Origin: Balamuthia mandrillaris
Taxonomy: Eukaryota > Discosea > Longamoebia > Balamuthiidae
Reading direction: 5' to 3'
Length of the DNA stretch: 64,000 bases
Assembly (NCBI GenBank): GCA_031835245.1
Contig: JAVKOQ010000271.1
Location: 1-64,000 of the forward strand
A program made the position numbers and the translations under genes. The notes under the pieces are model-generated. The model did not search any database. It saw only the letters and a list, made by a program, of their open reading frames with translations, and was not told the DNA's origin. Below are positions 9,661 to 20,576 of this stretch, piece after piece. Positions within the stretch are counted from its first letter, which is position 1. Every line of letters starts with the position of its first letter.

Positions 9661-11013
9661 CTAAGCCTGGCTCCTTTCTTTTAGGTGGTACGGCATATCG
9701 TCCTTTTCGTTATTCGCTTTGTTCTTGTTATAGCGTGGTTTCCTCTCTAGTTCTTCATTGGTCTCCTCTTCATCGTTTCTGTATGCGTGTTCATCATCTT
9801 CACTTCCATTACCTTCATTTTCATCATCAAAGTCTGTGTCCTCATTGTCATCATCATCGTTATAACGTTCTTCGCGCTCAGGAAGAGAAGGATAAGAAGC
9901 TTCCACCAATGCTTTAAGTTCTTCCCTCTTGAGAGGCCGCCACTTTCCTTCTGGTAAATCTCCTAGTTGTATGGGGCCAATAGATTCTCTCTTGATGGAC
10001 AACGGAACGCCATTCCCAATTGCTGCCATCATTCTTCTAACTTGATGATATCTTCCTTCGTAAAGCGTAATCCTGTTACGTTGTTGGTTGTGCTTTCTTT
10101 AGAGAAAAAGAAATGAAGAAAGAGCAGAAGAGAACAAGAAAATAACCTTGCCATCTTCTGCTCCTGATTCACCACCTCGAACTTGGCAGGTCTGCAAGGA
10201 TAGATTTCTCCTCGCAGCTTTAGAGTACCAGAAGCAAATAGCTTTGGTTCTTTGCCAGACAGTGGATTGCGGCTTTGTACCAGATACACTTTCGGCAGTT
10301 TCTGCTTTCCTCTGCGCGAAGGAGACGCTATCTGGTGTTGTAATTGCCCTTTTGGAGAGGCCCAGCACGTGAAGTCAATAGGTGACAAGCAGGTTCAGAT
10401 ACAAAGAATATGAATGCGTTGAATTCAGAAAAGCTGGCGAACCATACCATCTTGGGTTAGGAGCACAAGTCCCGTCACCCATTTGTCCAGCCGCCCACAT
10501 ATGGAGAGTAACGGCCGCCTTTTTATATAATCTTCCTGTGGTGCACCACAGAGAAAGGGTAGTAGTAGTAATAAGTGAAGAAACACCGTTAAGATGGTGT
10601 GAGTGGTGGCCATACCGGTAAAAAATCGTAGACGGTTCGGTGCTCTCCTTTCGCACGAGTGCACACCACGCCTTTTGGTTTGTGGAACATCAGGTGAAGG
10701 CTGCGGATAGCGACACGTCAGTGAGCAACAATAAATAAAAGCAAAAAAGGCACATAAAAGAACTAACGGCTCGTTGGAACGTATGGCCTCCCCATTGATG
10801 GTGACCTGAGAGGGCAACGCTTTGGCGTGCAGCGACAACACGCGCTCTCCCTCCACCAAAACTTGGTTTTTCTTTATGAAAGACTGCCGGCGGGCAACGG
10901 TTAGCAGGCAAAGAGTAAAGGAGGAGGACACCAAAATGGACATATACCAAAGCGCCACCGCGAGTGCAATAGCCAAGGTTGCTCAGCAGTCGGTCCACGC
11001 GTTGCGGCCTCAT
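9661..11013 (-). CDS. RsuA/RluB-family rRNA pseudouridine synthase
   Basis: Six exons: 11013-10948, 10883-10768, 10700-10616, 10535-10448, 10348-10147, 10072-9661; 969 nt, 322 residues. An N-terminal S4 RNA-binding domain (RVDRLLSNLGYCTR ... FIKKNQVLV, residues 5-60) precedes the synthase domain. FHKPKGVVCTR, then CGRLDKWVTGLVLLTQDG with the catalytic Asp in GRLD, the PKVYLV strand and LYEGRYHQVRRMM (about residue 200) are the RsuA-family blocks. The enzyme should isomerise a uridine in a stem-loop of large-subunit or organellar rRNA. Eukaryotic members usually serve organelles, but no strong targeting peptide is visible and the start could lie further upstream. A C-terminal tail of roughly 75 residues rich in Asp/Glu/Asn then Lys is unusual for the family. 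Confidence 0.9.
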
Positions 11014-11370
11014 GTGCGTTGGGCGGCGGACTGGTCTTTCCCGTCGACGTTCTTTTTCTACTCACCTATTGCGATAGGTGTCTCTCTGTCTCTCTATCTG
11101 TCTCTCTGTCTCTCTCTGTCTGTCTCTCTGTCTCTCTCTGTCTGTCTCTCTGTCTCTCTCTGTCTGTCTCTCTGTCTCTCTGTCTCTCTGTCTGTCTCTC
11201 TGTCTCTCTGTCTGTCTCTCTGTCTCTGTCTGTCTCTCTGTCTGTCCCTCTGTCTCTCTCTGTCTGTCTTCCTGTTGTCTCTGAGGAGTATTTTTATGGA
11301 ATAGTGGGATGAAACCGCTCAACCTCGTAGGTACCTACATACAAACGGCTCCTCTGTCTCCCAAAGGGCC
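11014..11370. repeat. Intergenic (CTGTCT)n microsatellite
   Basis: From about 11080 to 11272 the plus strand is an almost pure TCTCTGTC/TGTC repeat, open in all plus frames (only Ser/Leu/Cys/Val), so those frames are not genes. The rest of this 357-bp divergent promoter region between the synthase and coiled-coil genes shows nothing else. Confidence 0.9.
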
Positions 11371-12508
11371 TTGATGTGTGTACTTTCTTGTAGAAGGCCA
11401 AAAAAAAACACACTGGAGCCAGGAGAGGAGATGCACGCTCCGCGCGATACAACCAAGCCGTTTTACGTTGCCGTCCCTCGCGGGGGGCAGGGCGTCACTC
11501 TGGACTCTTTCAAGGCTACCCTGAACAACAATAAATCCGACTATTGGATCCTCGGGAAACCACAGCCATACACAAAACCGCCAGAATCCCAACTATTCGA
11601 AAGAGCCCACTGTGTGGCCATTGTAAGTACCACCAGCCATTTGGAACGCGCCAATGCAAGGTTCGCCCAAAGACGAGCGGCAGAGATAAACCAAGGTGGA
11701 GAGCAGAACCCAAAGAAGAAGGAACAGAAACAGGGTGGGCCACAAGCAATAGTGGCTCTGGAGCGGCAGCTGGAGGAAGCAGAGGAGGCATCCCGCTCAC
11801 TGGCTCTGTCTTTGGAAGAGGAGCAAGCGCGCGCCAATAAGCTGCAAAAGGAGTGTGAGAAACTGGAGGCGGCACACAAAGAAGCAACTTCAATGCTGGA
11901 ACTCACCAAGAGCCAATTAAACAACACGTGCGAGGCACTCAATCCATCAGGTGAGATCGGCGAGTGTCACGAGATAGTTAGTAAGATAGCTGCCTCTAGT
12001 TCCGAGGTAGAAAGGCAAAAATTCTTGACCTTGTACCAAGCGGTATCCAAGGCAGATAAACTTCAGAGCGAGAAGAAGATGCTCGAGAGTGAGAAGAAGA
12101 TGCTCGAGACTGAGAAGAAGTTGATCGAGAGCGAGAACCGGACACTAAAGTATGCTCTTGGTAAGGTGTATTGCCGCTGTCTCCTCGAGATGTGTTGTAA
12201 CGACTTCATTAAGTTGCATGAGGAAAACAAGCATCCTGATTGCCTGTGGCCGCATGACGAGGAAATACGTCCCAACGGTCTGCCGTATGTCACCAGCACT
12301 GCTGACCATATCGCAGCACCATGCTTTAATCTCCAAACCATTGGGTTTCCAACTGAATTCAGCGGCCTGGCTGAGGATAGCCCACCACTTCAGCGGAGGA
12401 ACAGTATTCATCCCTGCTGGTGCTCTGTTGGACACCGAGCAGAAGCTTGTGTGTCAATTGGCCAAGTATCTTAAACTGGACACAGAGATCATCCCAGAGA
12501 CTCCATGA
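11371..12508 (+). CDS. Coiled-coil protein with possible DIX-like N terminus
   Basis: Two exons, 11371-12160 and 12297-12508, the GTAAGG...CACCAG intron joining two otherwise out-of-frame coding stretches; 333 residues (313 if the ATG at 11431 is used). Residues 30-90 contain KPFYVAVPRGGQGVTLDSFK followed by LNNNKSDYWILGKP, which loosely resembles the beta-strand/helix start of DIX domains (polymerising domains of Dishevelled, Axin and plant SOSEKI). This similarity is weak and by eye. Residues about 130-260 form a strong heptad coiled coil (VALERQLEEAEEASRSL and repeated SEKKMLE units). The second exon encodes a hydrophobic/amphipathic C-terminal segment (SGGTVFIPAGALLDTEQKL). A scaffold or self-assembling role is plausible; function is not assigned. 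Confidence 0.6.
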
Positions 12509-12700
12509 TAGTTTTGTTGTTTCTCTATTCCTATTCTGTTTATTTTTTGCAATCATTTTATAAATGTTTTTCTTTGTTTGAATGAAAAAAAGAGATATAT
12601 ACAAGGAGAGATAGTTATTATGGAAGAGTGGTATTACAAACCCAACATAATGACTTTTCTTTTTTTCTTATTGACCTTATGACTTCCATTATGTATAGTG
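12509..12700. other. 3' flank at the edge of the repeat region
   Basis: AT-rich, no coding signal. It begins an 11.3-kb stretch (to 23839) with no intact host gene. Confidence 0.5.
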
Positions 12701-13079
12701 TGTTGGCAACTGCCAACATAACCAACTCTTTCTTCGTTTCTTTTCTCTTTTCTGTCGACAATCTCACATCAGCTATCATCGATCTTTTATGTCGACACCG
12801 AGACATTCCGAAGATCTTTCTCCTGCCTTCCCTGGAACTTTCCCAAGCCTAGAACTTAAGAACAAAGAAACCAAGAAGTCACTCCCCAACCCCGAGCCCC
12901 TTTCCTTCCTTGGTTGCCTTCTCAACTATAAATACTTTTCCCACAACCAAGAATAGACGGATGAACAAACGAAGAAACAACACACTCACAAACACACTTG
13001 TTTTCTTCCTCTCATTAAATACGTTTGGCTCCCGTCTTTCTCTTGGTTCCTGTCTTGGTTCTATGCTCAGGTTCTAACA
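12701..13079 (+). repeat. Solo LTR (family A), plus orientation
   Basis: About 379 bp starting TGTTGGCAACTGCCAACA, an 18-bp palindrome, and ending GTTCTAACA, so it has the TG...CA ends of LTRs with TGTT/AACA inverted termini. A TATA-like CTATAAATA lies at about 12926 and an ATTAAA polyadenylation-like signal near 13015. It is followed by AGTGGTTTTGCAG, a place where a primer-binding site would sit, but no coding retroelement follows. It is related to the LTR at 13911-14309 on the other strand. Confidence 0.65.
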
Positions 13080-13627
13080 AGTGGTTTTGCAGCTTTCCTA
13101 ATTTAACAACTTCATTTGACCACCAAAACACCACTAAGTTTGCAGGAAGTAGAGCAGGACTATTTACATGAATAGACAGCTTTCTGAGGCTCTGGCACAA
13201 AAGTGTTAAGGCGGGAGGAGTATTAGCAAATAATTGTGATAGGACATGATGGAGGTGGAAGTCCTACTCAGAGGAAGGTTGCCAGAGGGTGTGGAAATAG
13301 TAAAAATGTAAGTGCAAGAGTTTCTTCAAAGGAGAGGAATAAAAGGCCATGGTTAGGAAAATGCAAGAAGGAACAGCTTTTGTTGAAGATCTTTGGAGCA
13401 AGTGGAAAAAAGGATCATGGAATAGTGCAATAAGACAGTTTAAGAGAGAAAGGAGACTGGTAAGAGCGACAGTATTCAGGGCAAGGAAGCCATGGTAAAC
13501 AGCAGAGTTAACATTCTTGAACAAGCAGGTGGTGAAAGCCCATGCTCAGTGGCTACAGGAAGGAAAGAATGGTGGAACAGCTAGAAAGAAATTTGTGGAA
13601 CTCAGGAAAAGGTTTGTGAAGTTATAG
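13080..13627. other. Unassigned repeat-region DNA
   Basis: Purine-rich with GGAAAATGG-type stretches and many stops in every frame. It may be decayed retroelement interior; nothing is recognised. Confidence 0.3.
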
Positions 13628-13800
13628 TAGTAATAAGAAGTTTATATGCTCTGAGAACAACACTAATCTATACATAAAAAGTAAGCATTGTACATACATA
13701 TATATACTCTTACTTCTCTTACTCCCCCATCCTCAAATCCTTCCCAATGGTTATGTTAGTTCACAAGTGAAAGGTGTTGAATGAGCTTTCAGACTAACAG
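13628..13800 (-). mobile_element. LINE 3'-end fragment, minus orientation
   Basis: Reads (on the minus strand) as the same 3' untranslated end seen at 22350-22525: ...CATTCAACACCTTTCACTTG... then GTACAATGCTTACTTTTTA and a (TTA/CTA)n-type tail at 13620-13630. Severely 5' truncated, as usual for LINE insertions. Confidence 0.75.
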
Positions 13801-13910
13801 TGCCAGTACAGACTTAAGAGGGAGACTGTGAAATGTGTAAAGGAGGCCAAGCACTTAGGATTGGTTTGAAGAAAGTGGTGAGTGAACAACCCATGCCAAG
13901 GAGAGGATCA

Positions 13911-14309
13911 TGTTAGACAAAGAGAATAGGACCAAGAAAAGAAACAACAGAGTGACGAGAGCTCAATGTAATTTAATGCATGAAAGAGAAAAGATAAGCG
14001 TGTAATTGTGTGTGTGTTTGTCCTCTGTTTGTGAACTGCAACCTCCAGTGAAGAAAATGAAAGAAGAACCAATTTATAGTTAGGAAGGGAACCTTAAGGG
14101 CCAGAGATCGAGGGTTCGTCAGCGAAATTGCCAATTCTCAATTTCTGAGCTTGAAGAAACTTCAGGGGAAAAGACTGGAAACAACGAGTTGATCTTCGGT
14201 GTCGACAAGATTGATCGAAGAGGTGACGTCGGCTGTCGGCAGAAAAAGACCGAAGAGAAAGAAAGAAGAACGATGAGAAAAGAGTTGGTTATGTTGGCAG
14301 TTGCCAACA
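13911..14309 (-). repeat. Solo LTR (family A), minus orientation
   Basis: About 399 bp on the minus strand starting with the identical 18-bp palindrome TGTTGGCAACTGCCAACA and ending GTCTAACA. It carries CTATAAATT and CATTAAAT elements at matching places to the 12701-13079 copy. The interior is diverged, so the two are not a recent pair. They face away in opposite orientation, so they are not the two ends of one element. Confidence 0.65.
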
Positions 14310-14925
14310 ATCACCTAGGCCAAGCAAACCCGTTACAGCCTTAGGCAGGGAGAGCCATTGCTCAAGGCCTGAGTATATGTACTGCCCAGATTGCTACACT
14401 AAGGCAAATGGGAGATCAGGGCAGGAATGCTGAAGTCAGGAAGCAAGCTGAGGATACAGCAAAAAGGATAAATAGAAGCTGAACAATCAGTAGTCTAGAG
14501 CCGTTGAAGAGCTTGGATGAATCAAAGAGCATAAATAGGAGCCATAAGGCATGCAAACTGAGAAATGAAAGACTGTGATAAGGCCAGTAGAGAAACAACC
14601 AAACAGACACCAACTTGATAGGTATAGGGAAAAGACCTTTAATAAAACAAAAGAAAGAGATATATACAAGTCAAGATAGGAATAGGTATTAAGAGTATTA
14701 ACAAGGCTATAGAAAGTTGGTGTAACCAAGGAAGGCTTGCAATTGCATCCTAGTAGTAGGAGTTAGAAAGGAGCAAAGCATAGACAATTTGTCCCAATCA
14801 GGGGTGAAGCCAGCAAAGGAGATGAGGAATCCAACAAAAGGTGTTATAAAATAAGAACAGGAATGATTCTGGAGACAAATAACTATGAGACCTGAACTTA
14901 AGCTACTAAAAATGAAGAGTACAAG
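14310..14925. other. Unassigned repeat-region DNA
   Basis: AT-rich with no open frame of note on the plus strand. Minus-strand frames are short and hydrophobic by composition only. Confidence 0.3.
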
Positions 14926-15200
14926 TGATAGTAAAGTATCTTGTATTTTGTTATAAGTTGTTCTAAGAGGAAAAAGAAGAAGCAAGAGGCAGTATTTAAG
15001 CCAGAGGAATTATCCAAAAAAGAAGAGCAGAAAATATCAGCATAAAAGGGTAGAGAGTATCATATATCCTCCATCCTTCCTTTCTCCCTTTGTTGGAAAA
15101 CTCCAATAGAATAGCTTTTCTTCTCTTTGTGTTGACCTCTCTTCCCTGCCTGTCGACCTGAGGAAACCTCTCAGTGTCCAATTTCTCCTTTTTTGTTGTT
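14926..15200. repeat. Rearranged LTR fragments (family C)
   Basis: Bases 14940-15060 match, on the minus strand, part of the LTR region at 17555-17670 (block CTAAGAGGAAAA and GAGGCAGTATTTAAG). Bases 15089-15200 match, on the plus strand, the opposite end of the same region (TGTTGGAAAACTCCAA ... GACCTGAGGAAACCTCTCA). The two parts are inverted relative to each other, so the copy has been broken and rearranged. Confidence 0.55.
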
Positions 15201-15241
15201 TCTTTTAAGATAATTTAATTACTTTTACTTTTCTTACTCCT

Positions 15242-15620
15242 GTGGTGGACTGCTTATTGGAAAAAAGTGGGAGCCATACTAAGTGCCCTGCATACAATGC
15301 TGAGGAAGAAACTGTAGAACACTTCCTATTAAGGTGTCCAGATCTTTGGGAAGCTATGAAGATGAAGAAGAAGTCAGAAAGCTAATCATAAAAGACTGTA
15401 GTATAACAAACATCCTGTCAAGTGGAAAGAAATGCAACAGAGCTCAAGAGATGGAGCAATGTAAGCAAAGTTGTAAATGAGTCTTGAGATTATAAGCAGC
15501 AAGAGCAAGTTGGAAGCATGGAAGTTCTTCTGCATTTTATCAATCTTTGGAAGTAATGTAAGGTAAAAGTGAGGAAATGATAAGAGAGGAAAAGGGAAGG
15601 AAAGGATAGCTAGATGATAC
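15242..15620 (+). pseudogene. Decayed LINE ORF2 C-terminal copy
   Basis: Strongly similar to 21930-22330: starts GTGGTGGACTGC, keeps the Cys-x2-Cys segment AAGTGCCCTGCAT, the AGGTGTCC coding for the R-C-P motif, and AAGTTGGAAGCATGGAAG near the end. Several in-frame stops and small deletions make it a pseudogene. It lacks the 3' untranslated end. Confidence 0.75.
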
Positions 15621-15704
15621 TTTTGTCAAATAAGATCAGGAATAATGGCAGAGAAAAAGTAAGTACATGACCTGAACTTCATTCACTAAGAGTACAAGTA
15701 ATAG

Positions 15705-15984
15705 TAGTAGTAGTAATAAGAAGTTTATTTGCTCTGAGAGCAACACCAATCTATACATAAAAAGTAAGCATTGTACATACATAGTGTACTCTTACTTCTC
15801 TTACTCCCTCATCCTCAATGCCTTCCCAATTGTTATTCAAGTTCACAAGTGAAAGGTGTTGAATGAGATTTCAGACTAACTTTGTATCATCTCACTATCC
15901 TTTTTCTTTCCCTTTCCTTTTTTCTCTTTTCCTTGCTTTTACATTACTTCCAAAGATTGATAAAATGCAGAAGAACTTCCATGC
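15705..15984 (-). mobile_element. 5'-truncated LINE 3' end inserted into a gag-protease remnant
   Basis: On the minus strand, from 15984 leftward, the sequence matches the last codons of the LINE ORF and the whole 3' untranslated end of the copy at 22257-22510, finishing in a (TTA/CTA)n tail at 15705-15720. It is flanked by TACAAGTAATAG (15693-15704) and TACAAGTGATAG (15985-15996), a 12-bp target-site duplication with one mismatch. It abuts the protease-coding end of the gag remnant to the right. Confidence 0.75.
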
Positions 15985-15989
15985 TACAA

Positions 15990-17410
15990 GTGATAGTAAA
16001 GTATGGTGGTTTCACGGTGTCCGAGTTTGACCGTGTAGTTGGCTTGCTTGGTTTTGGCACGAACTAAGTCAACAATAGAAGGGTCCATAAAGGAGTGGCT
16101 GGCGCCAGAGTCTATGACAGCAGTGACTCGACGGCCGTTGATAGTCATTGGGGCACAGATAGGGTCGTTGGGTGTTTGTTGTGACAGTGTTGACGTGGGG
16201 TTGCGTGTTGTGGGAGCAGAAGATAAGGCTGGTGTAACAGACATAGCTGGAGAAGACTGCCGTTGTAGCTTGCAGGCCTTTTTCTGGCACTGATCTTCCA
16301 TGTGGTTGCGTGTTTTGCAGTGTGCACAAACAGCACCAATAGTATGGGGTAACTGTGATTGCCTTTGAGGAGATTTGCTGTGACCTTTATCTTTCGAAAA
16401 AGGTTGTGGAAACTCTGTTTCTATGAGGACCGCGAGCTCGAAAGCAGCGATGACATCTTGTGGCTTGTTGCGAAGAGTCTGTTGCTTGTACTTCGACTTG
16501 ATGTGGGGAAGAAGGGCTCATCCAAAGAAGAAGGCTTTGAGGTAGTTGTAGAAGGTGTCAGGAAGATGATTACAGAGTACAGAATACCGATCGATGAGTT
16601 GATGAATGCTTTCGCCAGGCTTCTGTCAAAACGACGTGACGGTCTCAATCGTTGTGGCCTCGATGTCTGGAAGGCGGTAGTGCCGATGGAAGAGGTCTCG
16701 GGCGACGTTCCATGGTTGGTCTCGTAGAGCGCTAATGGCCCAAAGACGTCCGTCTCCAACAAGGGTGGTGATGAGGGCTTGCCTCCATCTATCCTCAGGG
16801 TAGTTGCAGGCGTTAAGGTGATACTCCAGTTCCATGGTGTGAAGAGTGGGGTCCTGGCGCTTGCTGATGTCGAACTTAGGCAGTCCGGGGGGAAGGTGAG
16901 GCATTTTCTTCTGAGTAGGTGGGGAAGGAGTAGTTGTGTTGTTCTGTGTTTCTGAGACAGAGGCAACATGTGTGCTGCTGGAAGCAGTTGTGTTGTTGAT
17001 GAAAACGTCAACGGGAGAGCAGTTGTGTTGTTGATGAAAACGTCAACGGGAGAGGGTGAACTCGAACGAGGTGACTGTATGGGAGAGATCTGTGGAACGG
17101 GCGAGGAAGGAGAAGCAGTGGCAGTGGTAGTGTTGCACATGGAAGAGTTGCCTAGTGTGGCCGAGGTGGATGCGAGGAACACAACGAAGTTGTCTATACG
17201 CTGTTGTAACCGTTCCATGGCCTTTCTAGTGTGTTCTGCGACTTCGTCTAACTTGCGCTGTTCTTCTTCTTCTTTGGCAACGCGTTCAGTCTCGGGACGG
17301 CTGGGGATGTCGAGCTCAAGTTGAAAAGATTGTTGGAGCATGCGGAGGTACTCCTGTTGTGCATTGCGAAGCTGTTCACGGAGGGTGTCGAGAGAGGCTG
17401 TGGCTTCCAT
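15990..17410 (-). pseudogene. Ty3/gypsy-type retrotransposon gag-protease remnant
   Basis: Reading leftward from ATG 17410, a gag-like protein starts with a coiled-coil helix (residues 1-90, RMLQQSFQLEL), continues into a Ser/Pro-rich part, then shifts frame into a Retrotrans_gag-like core (16904-16626: LPKFDISKRQDP, LPDIEATTIETVTSF) and shifts again into a CCHC zinc knuckle (C-x2-C-x4-H-x4-C within CAHCKTRNHMEDQC, about 16330-16290) and an aspartic-protease active site (VIDSGASHSF, about 16100). The frameshifts and stops show the copy is dead. Reverse transcriptase, RNase H and integrase are absent, cut off at the LINE insertion at 15984. Family placement rests on zinc knuckle, protease motif and order. 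Confidence 0.75.
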
Positions 17411-17774
17411 GTGAATCTCCGACGTTGCTTCAAAGTACACCGAGAGAAAGGGAAAAAGAGAGAAAGGAAGGATGGCGATACAAAGGAGAGCTGAGGGTCC
17501 GGGCCGGATCCAACATGAGGAGTCCTGAGATAAGTGTTGGTGTTTTACCAACAATCTTGTGTTTTGTTGTAAGTTGTCCTAAGAGGAAAAGGAAGAAAAA
17601 GCAAGGAGAGGCAGTATTTAAGTTAGAAGAAAGATCCATAAAAGAGCAAAGCATAAAACAGAAGACAGAGAAAAAGGAAACATCAAGAAGAGAGAAAGGA
17701 AGGTGAGAGGTTTCCTCAGGTCGTTGGCAGGAAGGAAAAGAAGAGAAGAGCTACTATGTTGGAGTTTCCCAACA
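17411..17774 (-). repeat. LTR and leader of the gag remnant (families B/C)
   Basis: Minus-strand sequence begins TGTTGGGAAACTCCAACA at 17774 and contains a second palindromic head TGTTGGTAAAACACCAACA at 17550-17532 followed by CTTATCTCAGGACTCC. Related pieces recur at 14926-15200, 19030-19195, 21503-21594 and 22526-22695. Whether this is one LTR of about 243 bp (17774-17532) plus leader, or two nested LTRs, cannot be decided by eye. Confidence 0.55.
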
Positions 17775-19029
17775 TCATCCCCTTTTCAAATGAAGCTTCT
17801 TCCAGTAGGCATTGACAGGTTGAAGCCCTATGCACTTGGCGGTTTTTGGCAGTCAGCAGTCCACATTGGACAAACCTCCGATTTCTGCCTTTGCTATTTT
17901 AATATAAGCAGTTTTCAGCAGTTTTTGGCGGTTTTCAGCGGCTTTTGGTGACTTTTCCACCACTGCTGTTTTTTAACATGAGTGGTTTTTGATGGCCAGC
18001 CACTTGCAAACTGAATCAATAGGCAATCAAGAACTGCTATAATATTATTTTTAATAAACATTGTTTTAGTTGAAGTTAAAAGTTTGTTGTCCAAAGGCCA
18101 CAAAGGTAAGCCTTGTTGTTGAAGCTTTCATTGTTCCATTCTCCACCTAAGATAAACATTGCAGGGTAAGCCTGCAAGAGAGGACAAACCCAAGATAACA
18201 TGTTACGCTTTTCCCCTATGTCTCAGTGGGAAAATACACTACTCCTCAATACTTATGTCTACCCTGCAGCTCTACAGACATTGCAGAAGGGGATAGATTG
18301 CTACACAGGAGAAAAAAGAATGGTTAGAAAGAAATAGCAAACTCTCTTGCAAACCAAAAACACAGGAGCATACCCACCACTACTCTGAACCATGGTGCAT
18401 CGACTGCAAGTAGTTACACCTTCCAAGCTCATTCTCTACCCGAGATAGAGGTGGCAGAAGAGCATGGGTCACTATGTGGAGAGAGAGAAAAAAAAAAGAA
18501 AGATCAGAAAAAAATATCAAACTCTCTGATAAACCAACTCTACACTATGAAAATATACATACCTACCACTACTTTTAAACATGACAAAGCCAAAAGTAGG
18601 ATCAATGGACTACATTCATGACACATTGAACAACTCTGCTCAGGCCCAGGGCTGTGAAGTTATACAGTAATTTCACTGTCATGCAAGTAAGTAAACAAAG
18701 CAAGGGGCAAAGGCAAGCAGAGAACCATTTGGAAAGATAACTTTACCAAACAGTTAAGGTTAGTTCCCATCAAACAACACCTTGGTTTGGTGCCGTTATC
18801 ACTCCTTTTTGTCAAGCCACTTCATGAGTTATTTATTGTGTCGTGTCGACATGATGCAAGAACACCATGATACCAACATATTATGTCAACATGTGACAAT
18901 ATCCCAATGGCAAGGGGGTATGAGATGGGGAAAATCGTCCAAAAATTGGTAGTAAATTTTGGGTGGGATTGTGAGCCAAATTTTTTGGATCATTTTTCAT
19001 TGTGCCCATTGGAAAGGTGTCATATTACT
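17775..19029. other. Unassigned AT-rich repeat-region DNA
   Basis: Contains a run of similar GGTTTTTGGC/AGCAGTTTT units at 17840-17990 and a segment ending GGCCAGCCACT (about 17995) that recurs with changes near 19258, so some old repeat is present. No coding potential is supported. Confidence 0.35.
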
Positions 19030-19195
19030 ACTACTATATTTTCCTATCCTTCCTTTCTCCTCTTTCCCCTTTCTCTCAGTGTACTTTGAAGCAACATCAG
19101 AGATTCACTCTTGTTGTCCTTCCTCTATTCTCTTGAATACACTTCTTGTCTTGTCATTGACTCTTTTATTCCTAAGGTTGGATTCGACCAACAGG
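19030..19195 (+). repeat. LTR fragment (family B)
   Basis: Shares TGTACTTTGAAGCAAC, AGATTCACTC and CTTGAATACACTTCTTGTC, then TTTATTCCTAAGGTTGGATTC with the LTR part at 22526-22695 (overall about 90 % identity by eye). Confidence 0.65.
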
Positions 19196-20576
19196 TTTTT
19201 GGAGGAATTTGGCAACTTTACTGCCATCACTATTTTTTATATGGGCAGTTTTGGTGGCCAGCCACTGGCAGTCTGTATTGAATGAAAGACTCACTAACAT
19301 ACACAAGCAAGAACGAAATTATGCTTAATAACATCAGTTTGAAATAGAAGGCACTAAGCTCTTTGAGGTGACTGTGGGCATGAAAAAGATGATTGCAACA
19401 TAAGAATAAAACAAAAAACCAAACAACTTCAAGTACTTACAACAGTAATATTTTTGTTAATCATTTGAAAAGTTCACACCAAGACAGAACTGCTACAACT
19501 GATGAACAATAAGGGGGAACCAACAAAAATTCAAGCAAGAAAAAATTACACAACGAAGGGTTCCTTAAATTGTCAACAGAAATACCAAAATCTTCAAAAG
19601 GAGGTGAGGAGACAAGAAGCAGCATGAATGGCTGCAGGCAGGGAAGTAGTTGCTCCTATCTATCCACCAGAACTTCAGATGAGCAAGGATAAGGCTTTGC
19701 ATGAGCATCTTTTCTTCTTTATTTTCTACATTGGTTTCTTCAGTGCTGTGACAGAAGAATAGAAAAGGGAGTGTCTTCACCACCATGCTGTGGAAGAGTA
19801 GCAGTTAGAGTGGTCTCTTTGGTACACCCCCCTTCGCCAAAAGCCAAATCCCAGAGTTCCTTGGCCTGAAAATAATAATCTTATTGAAGGACAAAAACCC
19901 TTTTGCACCTGAAAAGGACACACAACCTTTCTGAAACGAAGCAGAGGTGAATGGTTACACTTTTATCTCTTTTGTCAAGGTGACTGTGGTTTTTTATCCT
20001 GAGACCATAGAGGACAGACAGAAAGACTTCCAAGTGGCTTTTGCTGTCCTTGAACAGACTAGCTCCTGGCATTCTGTTACTGACAGGATATGATAACACC
20101 TTCATGACATCATCTGAGGAACTAGCAGGTAGTTAGCAGGCATCATATAGTGGCCACTGGTCAATGTGTAGGTGTTGAGCTGCATGCAGCTTCCCTTTCC
20201 AATGAACAATACAGACCATACTGATTTAAGAGAACAGCAAACTGTGAAAAAGATGAAGAGAAACAGACACTTCATGAACAACAACCACTGCTTTGGACAG
20301 TTATTTGCAAACTCACTCCAGTGATGTTTGAGGTAATGAGCCAAAACATTCCCTCAATCAGTAATACACTACTTCATTTTGGCCAGTCATGTTGGAGACT
20401 TCAGCAATCAACGTCAGCTGCAAGCCTGCAGCTTTGGAGATTGAAGGAAGAAGTGTCAGTGTTGTGGCACTTGATGCTAATAGGAACCTCCATTTTCTTT
20501 CCAAAGGGTGCCCTTGCCTTTCTTATCTAGATGTCTGTTTAGTGCACTTTTTGCTGAGAATTGTTTTTTTAGTTAT
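19196..20576. other. Unassigned non-coding DNA
   Basis: No supported gene, RNA or repeat. Open frames are under 100 codons with no family resemblance. Confidence 0.35.

Noticed and set aside
11078-11312. Ser/Leu/Cys-rich frames in the CTGTCT repeat
   Set aside because: Simple-sequence translation, no start context or family.
11623-11628. Consensus GTAAGT inside the coiled-coil gene
   Set aside because: The frame remains open and coding-like through it and no acceptor gives a better protein, so it was not used as a donor.
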